Position numbers and translations under genes: made by a program. Below are positions 19,767 through 28,000 of a stretch of DNA of 64,000 nucleotides, in pieces. Each line of letters begins with the position of its first letter. Within the stretch, counting starts at the first letter, position 1. Below the pieces are notes generated by a model. That model worked only from the letters and a program-made list of their open reading frames with translations. It ran no database searches and was not told where the DNA came from. Source of the stretch: Paradesulfitobacterium ferrireducens (lineage in GTDB: Bacteria > Bacillota > Desulfitobacteriia > Desulfitobacteriales > Desulfitobacteriaceae); the NCBI RefSeq assembly GCF_017310645.1, contig NZ_JAFLRH010000041.1, positions 1 to 64,000 of the forward strand, in the 5' to 3' direction.

Positions 19767-20215
19767 GCTAGCACCTCCAAATACTTTTTAACCGCTCTGA
19801 GCTGGCCCATATAGCCGGTGCAGCGGCATAAGTTCCCGGTTAAATAATGAACAATTTCATCGTCACTCGGGTTTTTCAGTTCACTTTTCATGGCCAATAC
19901 GGTCATCGTAAAGCCCGGACTACAGAAGCCGCATTGCTCTGCCCCTTCAGCCGTGAGCACTTCGGCAAACTCCGCGGCCTCTTGCTGCAGGCCTTCGATC
20001 GTTGTGAGTTTTTTGCCGTCGGCCCTTATGCTCAACACGGAGCAGGACAACGTAGGCTTGCCGTCGATCCAGATGGTGCAAAGTCCACAGCAACTGGTAT
20101 CGCATGCTTTTTTGACACTTAAGAAACCCTGCGCTCTTAAGGTATCTGCTAAGAATTCATCTTTTGCTACGTCTATCCTCACGTCTTTGCCATTAATACT
20201 CAGATTGATTAGCAT
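19763..20215 (-). CDS. [2Fe-2S] subunit of molybdenum hydroxylase
   Basis: 150 residues with both iron-sulfur domains: plant-type ferredoxin (CDTSCCGLCTIWIDGKPTLSC, cysteines around 39-60) and the all-helical domain (AEQCGFCSPGFTMTVLA and [13 protein letters not shown]). It carries electrons between the molybdenum centre and FAD. It overlaps the FAD-subunit gene by 7 bases and the catalytic subunit by 4, so the three are translationally coupled. The intact copy shows what is missing from the fragment at 16306. Confidence 0.93.
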   Translation of the reverse strand: MLINLSINGKDVRIDVAKDEFLADTLRAQGFLSVKKACDTSCCGLCTIWIDGKPTLSCSVLSIRADGKKLTTIEGLQQEAAEFAEVLTAEGAEQCGFCSPGFTMTVLAMKSELKNPSDDEIVHYLTGNLCRCTGYMGQLRAVKKYLEVLA

Positions 20216-21006
20216 GCCAGCACCTCCGTGATCCCTCTCTGAACAAGGACTTTGCTCATGGCTTGACGATATTCAGCGCTGCCTCTGACATTCGTCCCGA
20301 AGGTCAATTCTTCTGAAGCCGCTTTAGCCGCATCCTCGATCGTTTCATCGTTTAAGACATTAGCCTGAGACAAGAGTTCCGAGGCTTGAAGGGCTAATTC
20401 AGCTTTTAAAGGTCTGGCTCCTACAGCAATTGTCCAGCGTCCGTCCGCTTGGGATACTGCAGCATTGAGAATCGGGAAATCACTGGCGGAATTTCTGAGG
20501 CTTTGGCAGGAAGCTATTCTCTGGTCATTTTTGATGAATACCTTCGTAAGAATGTCTTTCTTCGGTGGTTGATTTAAGAACTCCTGTAAGCTCATGCGGC
20601 CATCATGATATAACTCGACTTCTGTGTCGAGAACGAGCAAAGCCGTGATTAAATCTGAAAAACCATACTTAGAGAAAACAGAGGCTCCCACGGTTACGAC
20701 ATTGCGAAATTGCACCCCGATAATCTGACTAACCGCTTGCGGCAGAATCCCGTTGAACGACTCTTTTAAAAGTGAACTTGTTTCCACATCCCGAAAGGTT
20801 GTCATAGCTCCAATCTCGATAAAACCATGCTGCTCTCTGATGTAGTTCAGGTTCAGTTTGGACAAGTCAATACCCGTCATGATTCTCTTAGAACCCAGCT
20901 TTAGAAAAGCACAGCCGCCAAGAACAGTATTGCTTCTCTTGCTTATCAGCGATTGATAAGCGTCTTCCAGAGTCTCCGGTTGGACTAAATCAACTAACGT
21001 GAACAT
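20209..21006 (-). CDS. FAD-binding subunit of molybdenum hydroxylase
   Basis: 265 residues from ATG at 21006, chosen because GGGAGG lies 5 bases upstream; a TTG frame starting at 21021 would contain that ribosome site. The N-terminal FAD domain shows LEDAYQSLISKRSNTVLGG and VGVQFRN-type sequence (IIGVQFRNVVTVGASVF), followed by a CO-dehydrogenase-flavoprotein C-terminal domain (about 165-265). It lacks the usual RNxGTxGGN wording, which is replaced by FRNVVTVGAS, so FAD contacts may differ. First gene of the operon; divergent from SRPBCC-ArsR. Confidence 0.85.
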   Translation of the reverse strand: MFTLVDLVQPETLEDAYQSLISKRSNTVLGGCAFLKLGSKRIMTGIDLSKLNLNYIREQHGFIEIGAMTTFRDVETSSLLKESFNGILPQAVSQIIGVQFRNVVTVGASVFSKYGFSDLITALLVLDTEVELYHDGRMSLQEFLNQPPKKDILTKVFIKNDQRIASCQSLRNSASDFPILNAAVSQADGRWTIAVGARPLKAELALQASELLSQANVLNDETIEDAAKAASEELTFGTNVRGSAEYRQAMSKVLVQRGITEVLAC

Positions 21007-21188
21007 CTTAACCTCCCTCAATAAATAAAAAAAGCCACAAGCGGAAGCAGGAATACCTTACAGCATTGCTAGCTTAGAATAACAAATGCCTCTGACTGCG
21101 TCAATACTTTTTCCGATTATTATCGACAAAACTTAGTTTAATGTTCGCCATTTTGAATCACCAGTTCCCATAGAGCGGGACATGAGCA

Positions 21189-21241
21189 TTGACATAACAC
21201 AAAATGGTGTTATAATAACTTATGACACCTTCTGGTGTCAT
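21189..21241 (+). promoter_or_regulatory. promoter with two overlapping operator dyads
   Basis: TTGACA (21189-21194) and TATAAT (21211-21216) are separated by 16 bases. TAACAC / GTGTTA (21195-21212) fills the spacer. A second dyad, ATGACACC / GGTGTCAT (21222-21241), follows at the expected transcription start. Both share a GGTGT core. The gene unit encodes an ArsR regulator, so autorepression is the simplest reading (inference). Confidence 0.75.
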
Positions 21242-21263
21242 ATTAAATTTGGAGGGTATGATC

Positions 21264-21680
21264 ATGCAAACACTCCCGGAAATCCGAAAGACGGTTGTTA
21301 TCAATGCTCCGATTGAAAAAGTATGGAAAGCTGCGGCAACCTCAGAAGGTATTAGTGCTTGGTGGATGCCTAATACTTTTGAACCTATTTTAGGACATGA
21401 CTTCGTACTGCACACAGGTCAATTCGGGGATTCACCTTGTAAAGTAACGGAACTCGACCCACCGAAGCGGATCGGTTTTGACTGGGGTAAAGATTGGCAC
21501 CTTGTTTTTGAATTAAAAGAGTTAGGGGACGGAAAAACGGAGTTTACCCTGATTCATTCCGGCTGGGCTGCAGACAAAGTCACAGAGTTCGGGCAACCAC
21601 ATACTGTCGTTCGCAACATGATGGACGGCGGCTGGGAGAAAACCGTTAAAGAGAAGCTTCCCTCATATCTCGAGGCTTAG
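21264..21680 (+). CDS. SRPBCC/AHSA1-domain protein
   Basis: 138 residues from ATG at 21264, which has GGAGGG 7 bases upstream; the ATG at 21258 is too close to it. The sequence has the START-like AHSA1 pattern: VINAPIEKVWKAAATSEGISAWWMP at the N-terminus and a C-terminal helix GGWEKTVKEKLPSYL. Such proteins bind hydrophobic ligands in a helix-grip fold. Immediately followed by an ArsR regulator (stop and start adjacent), a frequent pairing in Firmicutes. The ligand is unknown. Confidence 0.85.
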   Translation: MQTLPEIRKTVVINAPIEKVWKAAATSEGISAWWMPNTFEPILGHDFVLHTGQFGDSPCKVTELDPPKRIGFDWGKDWHLVFELKELGDGKTEFTLIHSGWAADKVTEFGQPHTVVRNMMDGGWEKTVKEKLPSYLEA

Positions 21681-22010
21681 ATGGCTTCCTCAGGGTTTAG
21701 GCACGATGTATTTGAGGCAATCGCCGACCCTACTCGGCGCAAGATCTTACACTTGCTTGCCGAGAGGGAAATGTCGATTGCTGCGATTACGGAATGCTTC
21801 TCACTCAGCCGTACTGCTGTGAACAAGCATCTGCAATTTCTTTCCGATGCGGGCCTTGTAATCAGTCAGAAGGCCGGTCGGGAAACTCGGTACCAGCTTC
21901 AGCCGGAACCCCTGGTGGAACTTAAACTATGGCTTGCCTTTTTTGAACACTATTGGGATGAAAAACTGTCTGCTCTCAAAAAATTCATCGAGAGCGACCA
22001 GAACGATTAG
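21681..22010 (+). CDS. ArsR family transcriptional regulator
   Basis: 109 residues forming one winged-helix domain: IADPTRRKILHLLAEREMSIAAI, recognition helix SLSRTAVNKHLQFLSDAGLV, and wing QKAGRETRYQLQPEPLV. There is no metal-binding ELCV box, so it is probably not a metal sensor; it belongs to the SdpR-like group that accompanies SRPBCC proteins. The ATG directly follows the SRPBCC stop codon. Likely represses its own operon through the dyads at 21195-21241. Confidence 0.9.
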   Translation: MASSGFRHDVFEAIADPTRRKILHLLAEREMSIAAITECFSLSRTAVNKHLQFLSDAGLVISQKAGRETRYQLQPEPLVELKLWLAFFEHYWDEKLSALKKFIESDQND

Positions 22011-22015
22011 TTTTC

Positions 22016-22216
22016 TCAGAGCAAATATTCATACTGCCTGCGGCCGTAAAGTATACGTCTTATTTGCACGGTATCGCCGCTCACAATATAAAACACCACG
22101 TAATTCTCTATCACCATGCTCCGATATCCTTTCAATCGCAGCATGGTGTTTTTTACTAGTGGACAGCGCTCCGGCATTTGCTGAAGCGAACCGATACTAT
22201 CCCGTTCCATGAACAC
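22016..22216 (-). pseudogene. RelE/ParE-type toxin, N-terminally truncated
   Basis: The C-terminal part of a ParE/RelE-fold toxin is clear: IGSLQQMPERCPLVKN, GYRSMVIENYVVFYIV and RRILYGRRQYEYLL. About 40-45 residues of the usual N-terminus are missing and the frame begins inside the 3' end of the antitoxin gene (20-base overlap). The first strand and helix of the fold would be absent, so it is probably inactive. Confidence 0.7.
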
Positions 22217-22382
22217 TAGCCCTCAATTTTTCGGCCACTTCAAAAAAATCTTTTCCCTCCGCGCCGTCAGCGATTTCTGCCTCAGCCTCTAACAACTTGC
22301 TGTAAAGCTCAATTAAAGCCTGTTGTCGCTCATATAGCTCTATACTCATGGCAACTATGTCTCCCTTCTTGGTAATAAACAC
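22197..22382 (-). pseudogene. Phd/YefM-type antitoxin, N-terminally degraded
   Basis: The frame starts at the motif FITKKGDIVAMSIELYERQ, which normally lies about 25-30 residues into the protein. It continues into the toxin-binding C-terminus ADGAEGKDFFEVAEKLR. The in-frame upstream codons include three stops within 30 bases, so the DNA-binding N-terminus is lost. Together with the truncated toxin it forms a decayed toxin-antitoxin module. Confidence 0.7.
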
Positions 22383-22400
22383 CGACGCTCACCCTTGCTA

Positions 22401-23339
22401 TCACGCTTTCACAATAAGCTCACTGATATCCGCTTCAAGCCTTTTGAGAATGGCTATTTCCTGGGTTTTCATGTGCTCAAGCTTGTTCATAACGCTCAGC
22501 ACCTGGGCTCTTACCTCCTCGGTGCTTGACTGGGATTCATGAATTCTCGATTGCATAAACCAATCTGCGATCAGTCCGTCAAAGAAGAAGTCTGCGAATT
22601 TCCCAAAGCCGTCTGTTTCCATGACGATCTCTGAGTCGATTTTGATATCGGTTAGCTCTGTCCTAAAATTGCGCAGCAACCTCTGGGTATTTACTGTTTC
22701 CGCCTTGGCATCGTCAATATGGGAATGTTTGGCCAGATCCGTGAGCAATCCCCCACCTATAAGGTCCCAAGTCCCCCATCCTTCAGCACTGTCAAGACTG
22801 CCTAGAACACGGTTGAGACTGTCTAGCACTGCATTTCCAGCGGATAAAGCTTCATTGATTTCTTTAAGATTCACTTTCGCGAGGTTTAATTTATCTGTTA
22901 GTTCGAGTATCTTTTGAGCCGTTTCTCCATTTTCCCGCAAGAGGATTTCTCTCTTTTGCACATAGAGCCGGTCATATTTCTTTTGGCACTCAAGATAGCC
23001 CGAGCGTTCAGCGGACAATTTTGTGATCTGATCCTTTATATCCTCCAAATCTTTTCTCATTTGTTCATATTTCAGCTGTGCGGCCAAGGCTTCTCTGCGT
23101 TCCTTCTCAACGTGTTCATCCAGACTGCCCAACATCGCATAGAAAAGTGAAGCCATGCTTGTATGTTCAAGCTTCTCCACATCCTGATTTTCTTTTTCCA
23201 GGATAACTTTCAGCTCTTTCTCCCTGCGTTTTAGATTCCGTTGTTCCGATTCCAACTCTTGCAGAATGGCATCAATTTTATGCAGGCGTGCTATGCCCTG
23301 TCGGTTTTCTTCTAATCTTTCGTTAATATCAGAATACAT
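22401..23339 (-). CDS. coiled-coil protein of unknown function
   Basis: 312 residues, dominated by long charged helices (about 1-175 and 265-312) with heptad-like spacing, and a central glycine-rich, aromatic stretch (AEGWGTWDLIGGGLLTDLAKHSHIDDAKAE, around 195-222) that breaks the coil. A second hydrophobic insert, FGKFADFFFDGLIADWFMQSRIHES, follows at about 250. No signal peptide or clear membrane helix. I do not recognise a named family. It precedes a YccF membrane protein by 18 bases, so the two probably work together at the membrane (inference). Confidence 0.8.
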   Translation of the reverse strand: MYSDINERLEENRQGIARLHKIDAILQELESEQRNLKRREKELKVILEKENQDVEKLEHTSMASLFYAMLGSLDEHVEKERREALAAQLKYEQMRKDLEDIKDQITKLSAERSGYLECQKKYDRLYVQKREILLRENGETAQKILELTDKLNLAKVNLKEINEALSAGNAVLDSLNRVLGSLDSAEGWGTWDLIGGGLLTDLAKHSHIDDAKAETVNTQRLLRNFRTELTDIKIDSEIVMETDGFGKFADFFFDGLIADWFMQSRIHESQSSTEEVRAQVLSVMNKLEHMKTQEIAILKRLEADISELIVKA

Positions 23340-23357
23340 TTCTATTCTCCTCCCGCT

Positions 23358-23720
23358 TTATCGTATTTTGGCCCCAAATGGTATGAGCCCCAGCTTAGCA
23401 AATTTAAAATGCTGAATTCCAAAAGGTATACCCACAATCGTAATACAAAATATTAGTCCTATTGCAAGATGAGCTACGGCAAACTCCCATCCGAAAAAGA
23501 CGAGCCAGATCAGGTTCAAAAGCAGCCCTCCCGCTCCGAAGTGACCCAGTTCTATCTCCTTGCCAAAAGGCCACAGTACGAATTGCGCGATCTTAAAACA
23601 TTGAAAACCAAATGGTATCCCAATAATTGTGACGCACAGGATTAAACCGGCTATAAACCATAAAACAGACGCAATAATCCCGCCTAATAACAGCCAGATA
23701 AGATTTCCAATAAAATTCAT
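23358..23720 (-). CDS. YccF-domain inner-membrane protein
   Basis: 120 residues from ATG at 23720 (GGAGG, 6-base spacing). It contains the duplicated YccF unit: LILCVTIIGIPFGFQCFKIA and LIFCITIVGIPFGIQHFKFAKL, each following membrane segments. About four hydrophobic helices. YccF proteins are small membrane proteins of unsettled function, often next to partners with coiled coils. Probably expressed with the coiled-coil gene downstream. Confidence 0.85.
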   Translation of the reverse strand: MNFIGNLIWLLLGGIIASVLWFIAGLILCVTIIGIPFGFQCFKIAQFVLWPFGKEIELGHFGAGGLLLNLIWLVFFGWEFAVAHLAIGLIFCITIVGIPFGIQHFKFAKLGLIPFGAKIR

Positions 23721-23890
23721 CCTCTTCCTCCCATTCGGTAAGAGCATTCAATTTACAGCAGTCTTGGTACTCGTTGAATGAAAAGATTCTTTTCTAAGCA
23801 TTCAACACGCTTCCTATCCTTTCCTCCTAAAATATCCAAAAAATGCAGTAAGTTTGAAATCCAGCAGTTCCGCCTTATCGCCGGCTCCCT

Positions 23891-23952
23891 TTGACTCTCT
23901 GGAAATATTTTGGTATAATCCAATTAGCCATTTTAGCTAAAATAGCTAATTG
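23891..23952 (+). promoter_or_regulatory. promoter plus 32-bp operator palindrome
   Basis: TTGACT (23891-23896), a 17-base spacer and TATAAT (23914-23919) form a near-perfect promoter. Starting one base after the -10, positions 23921-23952 form a palindrome: CAATTAGC...GCTAATTG as outer arms, ATTTTAGCTAAAAT as the inner core, and a single mismatched pair. It covers the transcription start. Phd-type proteins bind palindromes in their own promoters, so this is probably the operator for the gene it precedes. Confidence 0.85.
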
Positions 23953-23965
23953 GAGGTGTTTTTTA

Positions 23966-24724
23966 GTGATAGTCAATGCAACCGACCTCAAAAACAATCT
24001 CGGAAAATACCTGCGCCTCGCCGCCAGAGAAGATATTTTCATCACAAGCAACGGCCGCAAAGTGGCCAAACTTTCCTCATGTGATGATCCGGACGAGGTT
24101 TCGCTTGAGGATGGATTGATCAGGGAGCAGGCCGAGCATTACGAGGTTTGGCCGCGCAAAGCTTCCTACGAAGAGTTCCTCAAGCTGACTGAAAACAGTG
24201 ATGAGCGCTACGAATACATTGACGGGGAAATTCATCTCCTTGCTTCACCTGGAACACTTCACCAGAAGATCCTCGGGGAGCTTCACTTCATCTTTTATAC
24301 TTGGTTTCAGGGGAAAAAATGCCGGCCCATGTTGGCCCCCTTTGATATCACCTTAAAGAGAAGTCAGGAGAATATTAACGTCGTTCAGCCGGATTTGATG
24401 GTTATCTGTGACCTGGAAGAGAAACTAGATGAGCGAGACTACTATATGGGCGTTCCCGCGCTGGTGGTGGAAATCATCTCCGAAAGTACCCGCAGCAAGG
24501 ATTTAATTAAGAAGCTGGATTTATATATGGCCACCGGAATTAAAGAATACTGGATCATTAATCCTCTCAATAAGGAAGTCACTGTCTACCTGTTTGAGGA
24601 GAACAATATCTCTGACAGCACCACCTATAAAAACCATGAGACCGCGCTCTCCTATCATTTTGCCGGATTAGGAGTTAGTTTGGATAAGATTTATGAGCAG
24701 GAGAACCCCAAGCCCGGGATTTAG
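23966..24724 (+). CDS. Phd-like antitoxin domain fused to Uma2 family (DUF820) nuclease-like domain
   Basis: 252 residues from GTG at 23966 (GGAGG about 10 bases upstream). A longer frame from 23891 would start inside the promoter. Residues 2-40 match the DNA-binding part of Phd/YefM antitoxins (NATDLKNNLGKYLRLAA, then DIFITSNGRKVAKL). Residues about 75-235 are a Uma2/DUF820 domain of the PD-(D/E)XK nuclease fold, with GEIHLL, VVQPDLMVI, PALVVEIIS and KKLDLYMATGIKEYWIIN; the putative catalytic Asp and Glu are present. The fusion of an autoregulatory antitoxin domain to a nuclease-like domain in one chain is unusual. Activity and target unknown. Confidence 0.85.
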   Translation: MIVNATDLKNNLGKYLRLAAREDIFITSNGRKVAKLSSCDDPDEVSLEDGLIREQAEHYEVWPRKASYEEFLKLTENSDERYEYIDGEIHLLASPGTLHQKILGELHFIFYTWFQGKKCRPMLAPFDITLKRSQENINVVQPDLMVICDLEEKLDERDYYMGVPALVVEIISESTRSKDLIKKLDLYMATGIKEYWIINPLNKEVTVYLFEENNISDSTTYKNHETALSYHFAGLGVSLDKIYEQENPKPGI

Positions 24725-24746
24725 CTGTACTCGAAAGCTCTATTGA

Positions 24747-24992
24747 AAATTGGGCTTTACCGGCAGAAACGGCAGAGGCAAGACAACTTTTCTCCATTTG
24801 CTCCTTGGCAAATACGAATACAGCGGCCGCATTTCCGCAAGTGCCGGCTTCGAGTATTTTCCGTACGAGGTAGCAGACAAGGAAAGCAATACCATTGATG
24901 TGGTTGATAGCATCTGTTCGAATTATCTTCAGTGGGAGCTTGTGCGGGAGTTAAATCTCCTTGGAATTACCCCATTGAAAAAGAGAGACTGA
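24747..24992 (+). pseudogene. N-terminal fragment of an ABC-F type ATPase
   Basis: Begins at a Walker A motif, GFTGRNGRGKTTFLHLL, with a stop codon two codons upstream, and continues through about 60 residues typical of the first ABC domain of Lsa/Vga/Msr-like ABC-F proteins (ISASAGFEYFPYEVADK). It then ends after about 80 codons. There is no signature motif, no Walker B and no second ABC domain. It is a remnant of a ribosome-protection ATPase gene of about 500 codons. Confidence 0.75.
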
Positions 24993-25016
24993 CCAGATTC
25001 TGATCAATCTCTCTTT
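24980..25016. terminator. bidirectional terminator between the ABC-F remnant and nifJ
   Basis: AAAGAGAGA (24980-24988) and TCTCTCTTT (25008-25016) pair around a loop that can itself fold (TGACCAGATTCTGATCA). Placed about 40 bases after the nifJ stop on the minus strand. Confidence 0.6.
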
Positions 25017-25056
25017 CTGTGTTTCAGCTTATCCTAGTGTTCCACCGGCGAAAACT

Positions 25057-28000
25057 TTACTCCGCCAGCCGCTTATATGATTGGTACCTGACCTTAGCAT
25101 CCTGCTCGGCAGCGTTGAAGAGTTGATCGGCTACCTCCGGGAAAGTTTTCTGGAGGGAGGCATACCGGACTTCACCCAGGATGAAATCGCGGAAGGAAGA
25201 GACCGGTTCTTTGGAGTCAAGGCTGAACGGATTTTGCCCTTGATCGGCCAGCTCCGGATTAAAGCGGTAGAGATGCCAGTATCCGGCTTCAACCGCTTTC
25301 TTAGCTTCCAGGACGCTCTTATCCATTCCGGACTTGATGCCGTGGTTGATACAAGGCGAATAAGCGATTATCAGGGAAGGCCCGTCATAAGCTTCCGCTT
25401 CTTGGATGGCCTTCAAGGTTTGGGCCATGTTCGAACCAAGGGCCACCTGGGCGACGTACACATAGCCGTAGCTCATGGCCATCATGCCGAGGTCCTTTTT
25501 GCGGATGCGCTTGCCTGCAGCCTGGAACTTAGCTACCGCAGCAGTCGGGGTCGACTTGGAAGACTGGCCGCCGGTGTTGGAGTAAACTTCCGTATCCAGA
25601 ACCAGGATATTCACATTTTCCCCGGAGGCCAGGACATGGTCTAAACCGCCGTAGCCGATATCGTAGGCCCAGCCGTCCCCGCCGATGATCCATTGAGATT
25701 TCTTAATGAGATAGTCTTTTTTGGCCAGGATTTGCCCTAACAGGTCATTGCCTGCGGCTTCTGCCTGAAGCGCCGGGATAAGCTTGGCCGCAGCGGCTTT
25801 GGAGGCAGCAGCGTCATCCATGCCGGTCAGCCATTCACGCAAAGCGTCTCTCAGTCTGTCGCTGATAGCAGTCTCAATCGCTTCTTGCGCCAAATCAGCG
25901 AGTTTTTCACGGTTTCTCTTCGCTCCCAGGTACATGCCCAGACCGAACTCGGCATTGTCCTCAAAGAGGGAGTTGGCCCAGGAGGGTCCTTTGCCTTCGG
26001 CATTGGTGGTATAAGGAACGGAAGGAGCGCTGCCGCCGTAGATCGAGCTGCAGCCGGTGGCGTTGGCAATCATCATGCGGTCGCCATACAATTGCGTAAG
26101 CAGTTTGATATAAGCCGCCTCACCGCAGCCGGCGCAGGCACCGCTGAATTCAAAGAGCGGCTGGGCAAACTGGCTGTTTTTCACATTATTCGGTTTGACC
26201 AGATCTCCTTTATTGCTGAGCGTGGTTGCGAAGGCCCAGTTGGGATTTTGACTTTCCGTCTGCTCGGCAGCGGGTTTCATCACGAGTGCTTTCTGTTTGG
26301 CCGGGCAAACTTCGGCACAGTTGCCGCAGCCGGTGCAATCGAGCGGGCTGACTTGAATCCGGTATTGCAGCCCTTCAAAGTCTTTGCCGATGGCTTTTTT
26401 GGTTACAAAGCCGGCCGGTGCTTTTTGGCTTTCGTCTTCATTCAAGAGGAACGGCCGAATCGCGGCATGGGGGCAGACAAAGGAACACTGGTTGCACTGG
26501 GTGCAGCTTTCGGCCTGCCATTCCGGCACGCTTACAGCGATGCCGCGTTTTTCGTAAGCGCTGGTTCCGGCGGGGAAGGTGCCGTCTTCGATGCCCGTGA
26601 AGGCACTCACTGGGAGGTTATCCCCTTCAAGACGGGTCATCGGCCGTAAGATATCCTTAATAAAGGCCGGTTCATCCGCTGCAGCCGCTGCTTCATCCAT
26701 GGCATCTGCCCAATCTGCGGGGACATTTACTTTGACCAAGGCTTCAATGCCGCGGTCAATCGCTTTATGATTCATGTCGATAATGCCTTGGCCTTTTTTG
26801 CCATAGGCTTTTTCCACAGATTTCTTAAGATAGCCGATCGCCTCATCCACCGGAATCACATTGGCCAGTTTGAAAAAGGCAGCCTGCATGATCATATTAA
26901 TCCTGCCGCCCAGCCCAACTTCCCCGGCAATGGAGACAGCATCAATAATATAGAAGTTAATGTTATTTTTCGCTAAATACTTTTTCATGGAAGCCGGCAG
27001 TTTAGCGCCCAGTTCATCCTCTGTCCAGGGACAGTTAAGAACAAATGTGCCGTTTTTCTTTAAGCCCTGCAGCAAATCGTATTGGTAGACATACCCGGTA
27101 TTATGGCAGGCGACATAGTTGGCGTCCGTCACGTAATAGGGAGACTTGATCGGCTTCTTGCCAAAGCGCAGGTGGGAAATCGTGACCCCGCCTGATTTTT
27201 TGCTGTCATATTGGAAGTAAGCCTGGGAGTAGAGGTTGGTGTGGTCCCCGATAATTTTGATGGCTTCTTTATTGGCGCCGACCGTTCCGTCTGAGCCCAG
27301 ACCCCAGAATTTGCAGGCGATGGTTCCTTCGGGAGAAGTTTGGATGGCTTCGCCTTCTGGTAAAGAAGTATGGGTAACGTCATCATTGATGCCGATGGTG
27401 AAGCGGTCCTTCGGCACGGCTTGTTTGAGGTTGTCAAACACGGCCATGATCTGGGAAGGAGTGACATCTTTGGAGCCTAACCCGTAGCGGCCGCCGACAA
27501 TCAAAGGCTTCAGTTCACTTTGATAGAACAGATTGGTGACATCCAGGTAGAGGGGTTCACCTAAGGAGCCGGGTTCCTTGGTCCGGTCCAGCACCGCAAT
27601 TCTTTTGACGGTTTTCGGCAGGACGTTGAAGAAATACTTGGCCGAGAAAGGACGATAGAGATGGACTTTGATAACCCCTACTTTTTCCCCTTTCGCCATC
27701 AAATAATCCACGGTCTCTTCAATGGTTTCGCAAACCGAACCCATGGCGATAATGACTTTCTCCGCATCCGGCGCCCCGTAATAATCGAACGGATGATACT
27801 CGCGGCCGGTCAGTTTTTTGAGCTCTTGCATGTAGCTATCAACAATTTCCGGTACCGCGTCATAAAAACGGTTGGAGGCTTCCCGACCCTGGAAGTAGAT
27901 GTCCGGGTTTTGGGCAGTGCCTCTGAGTACCGGGTGCTCCGGATTCAGCGCTCTGTTTTTGAATTCCTGGAGCGCCTGGTAGTCAACCAATCCTTTGACA

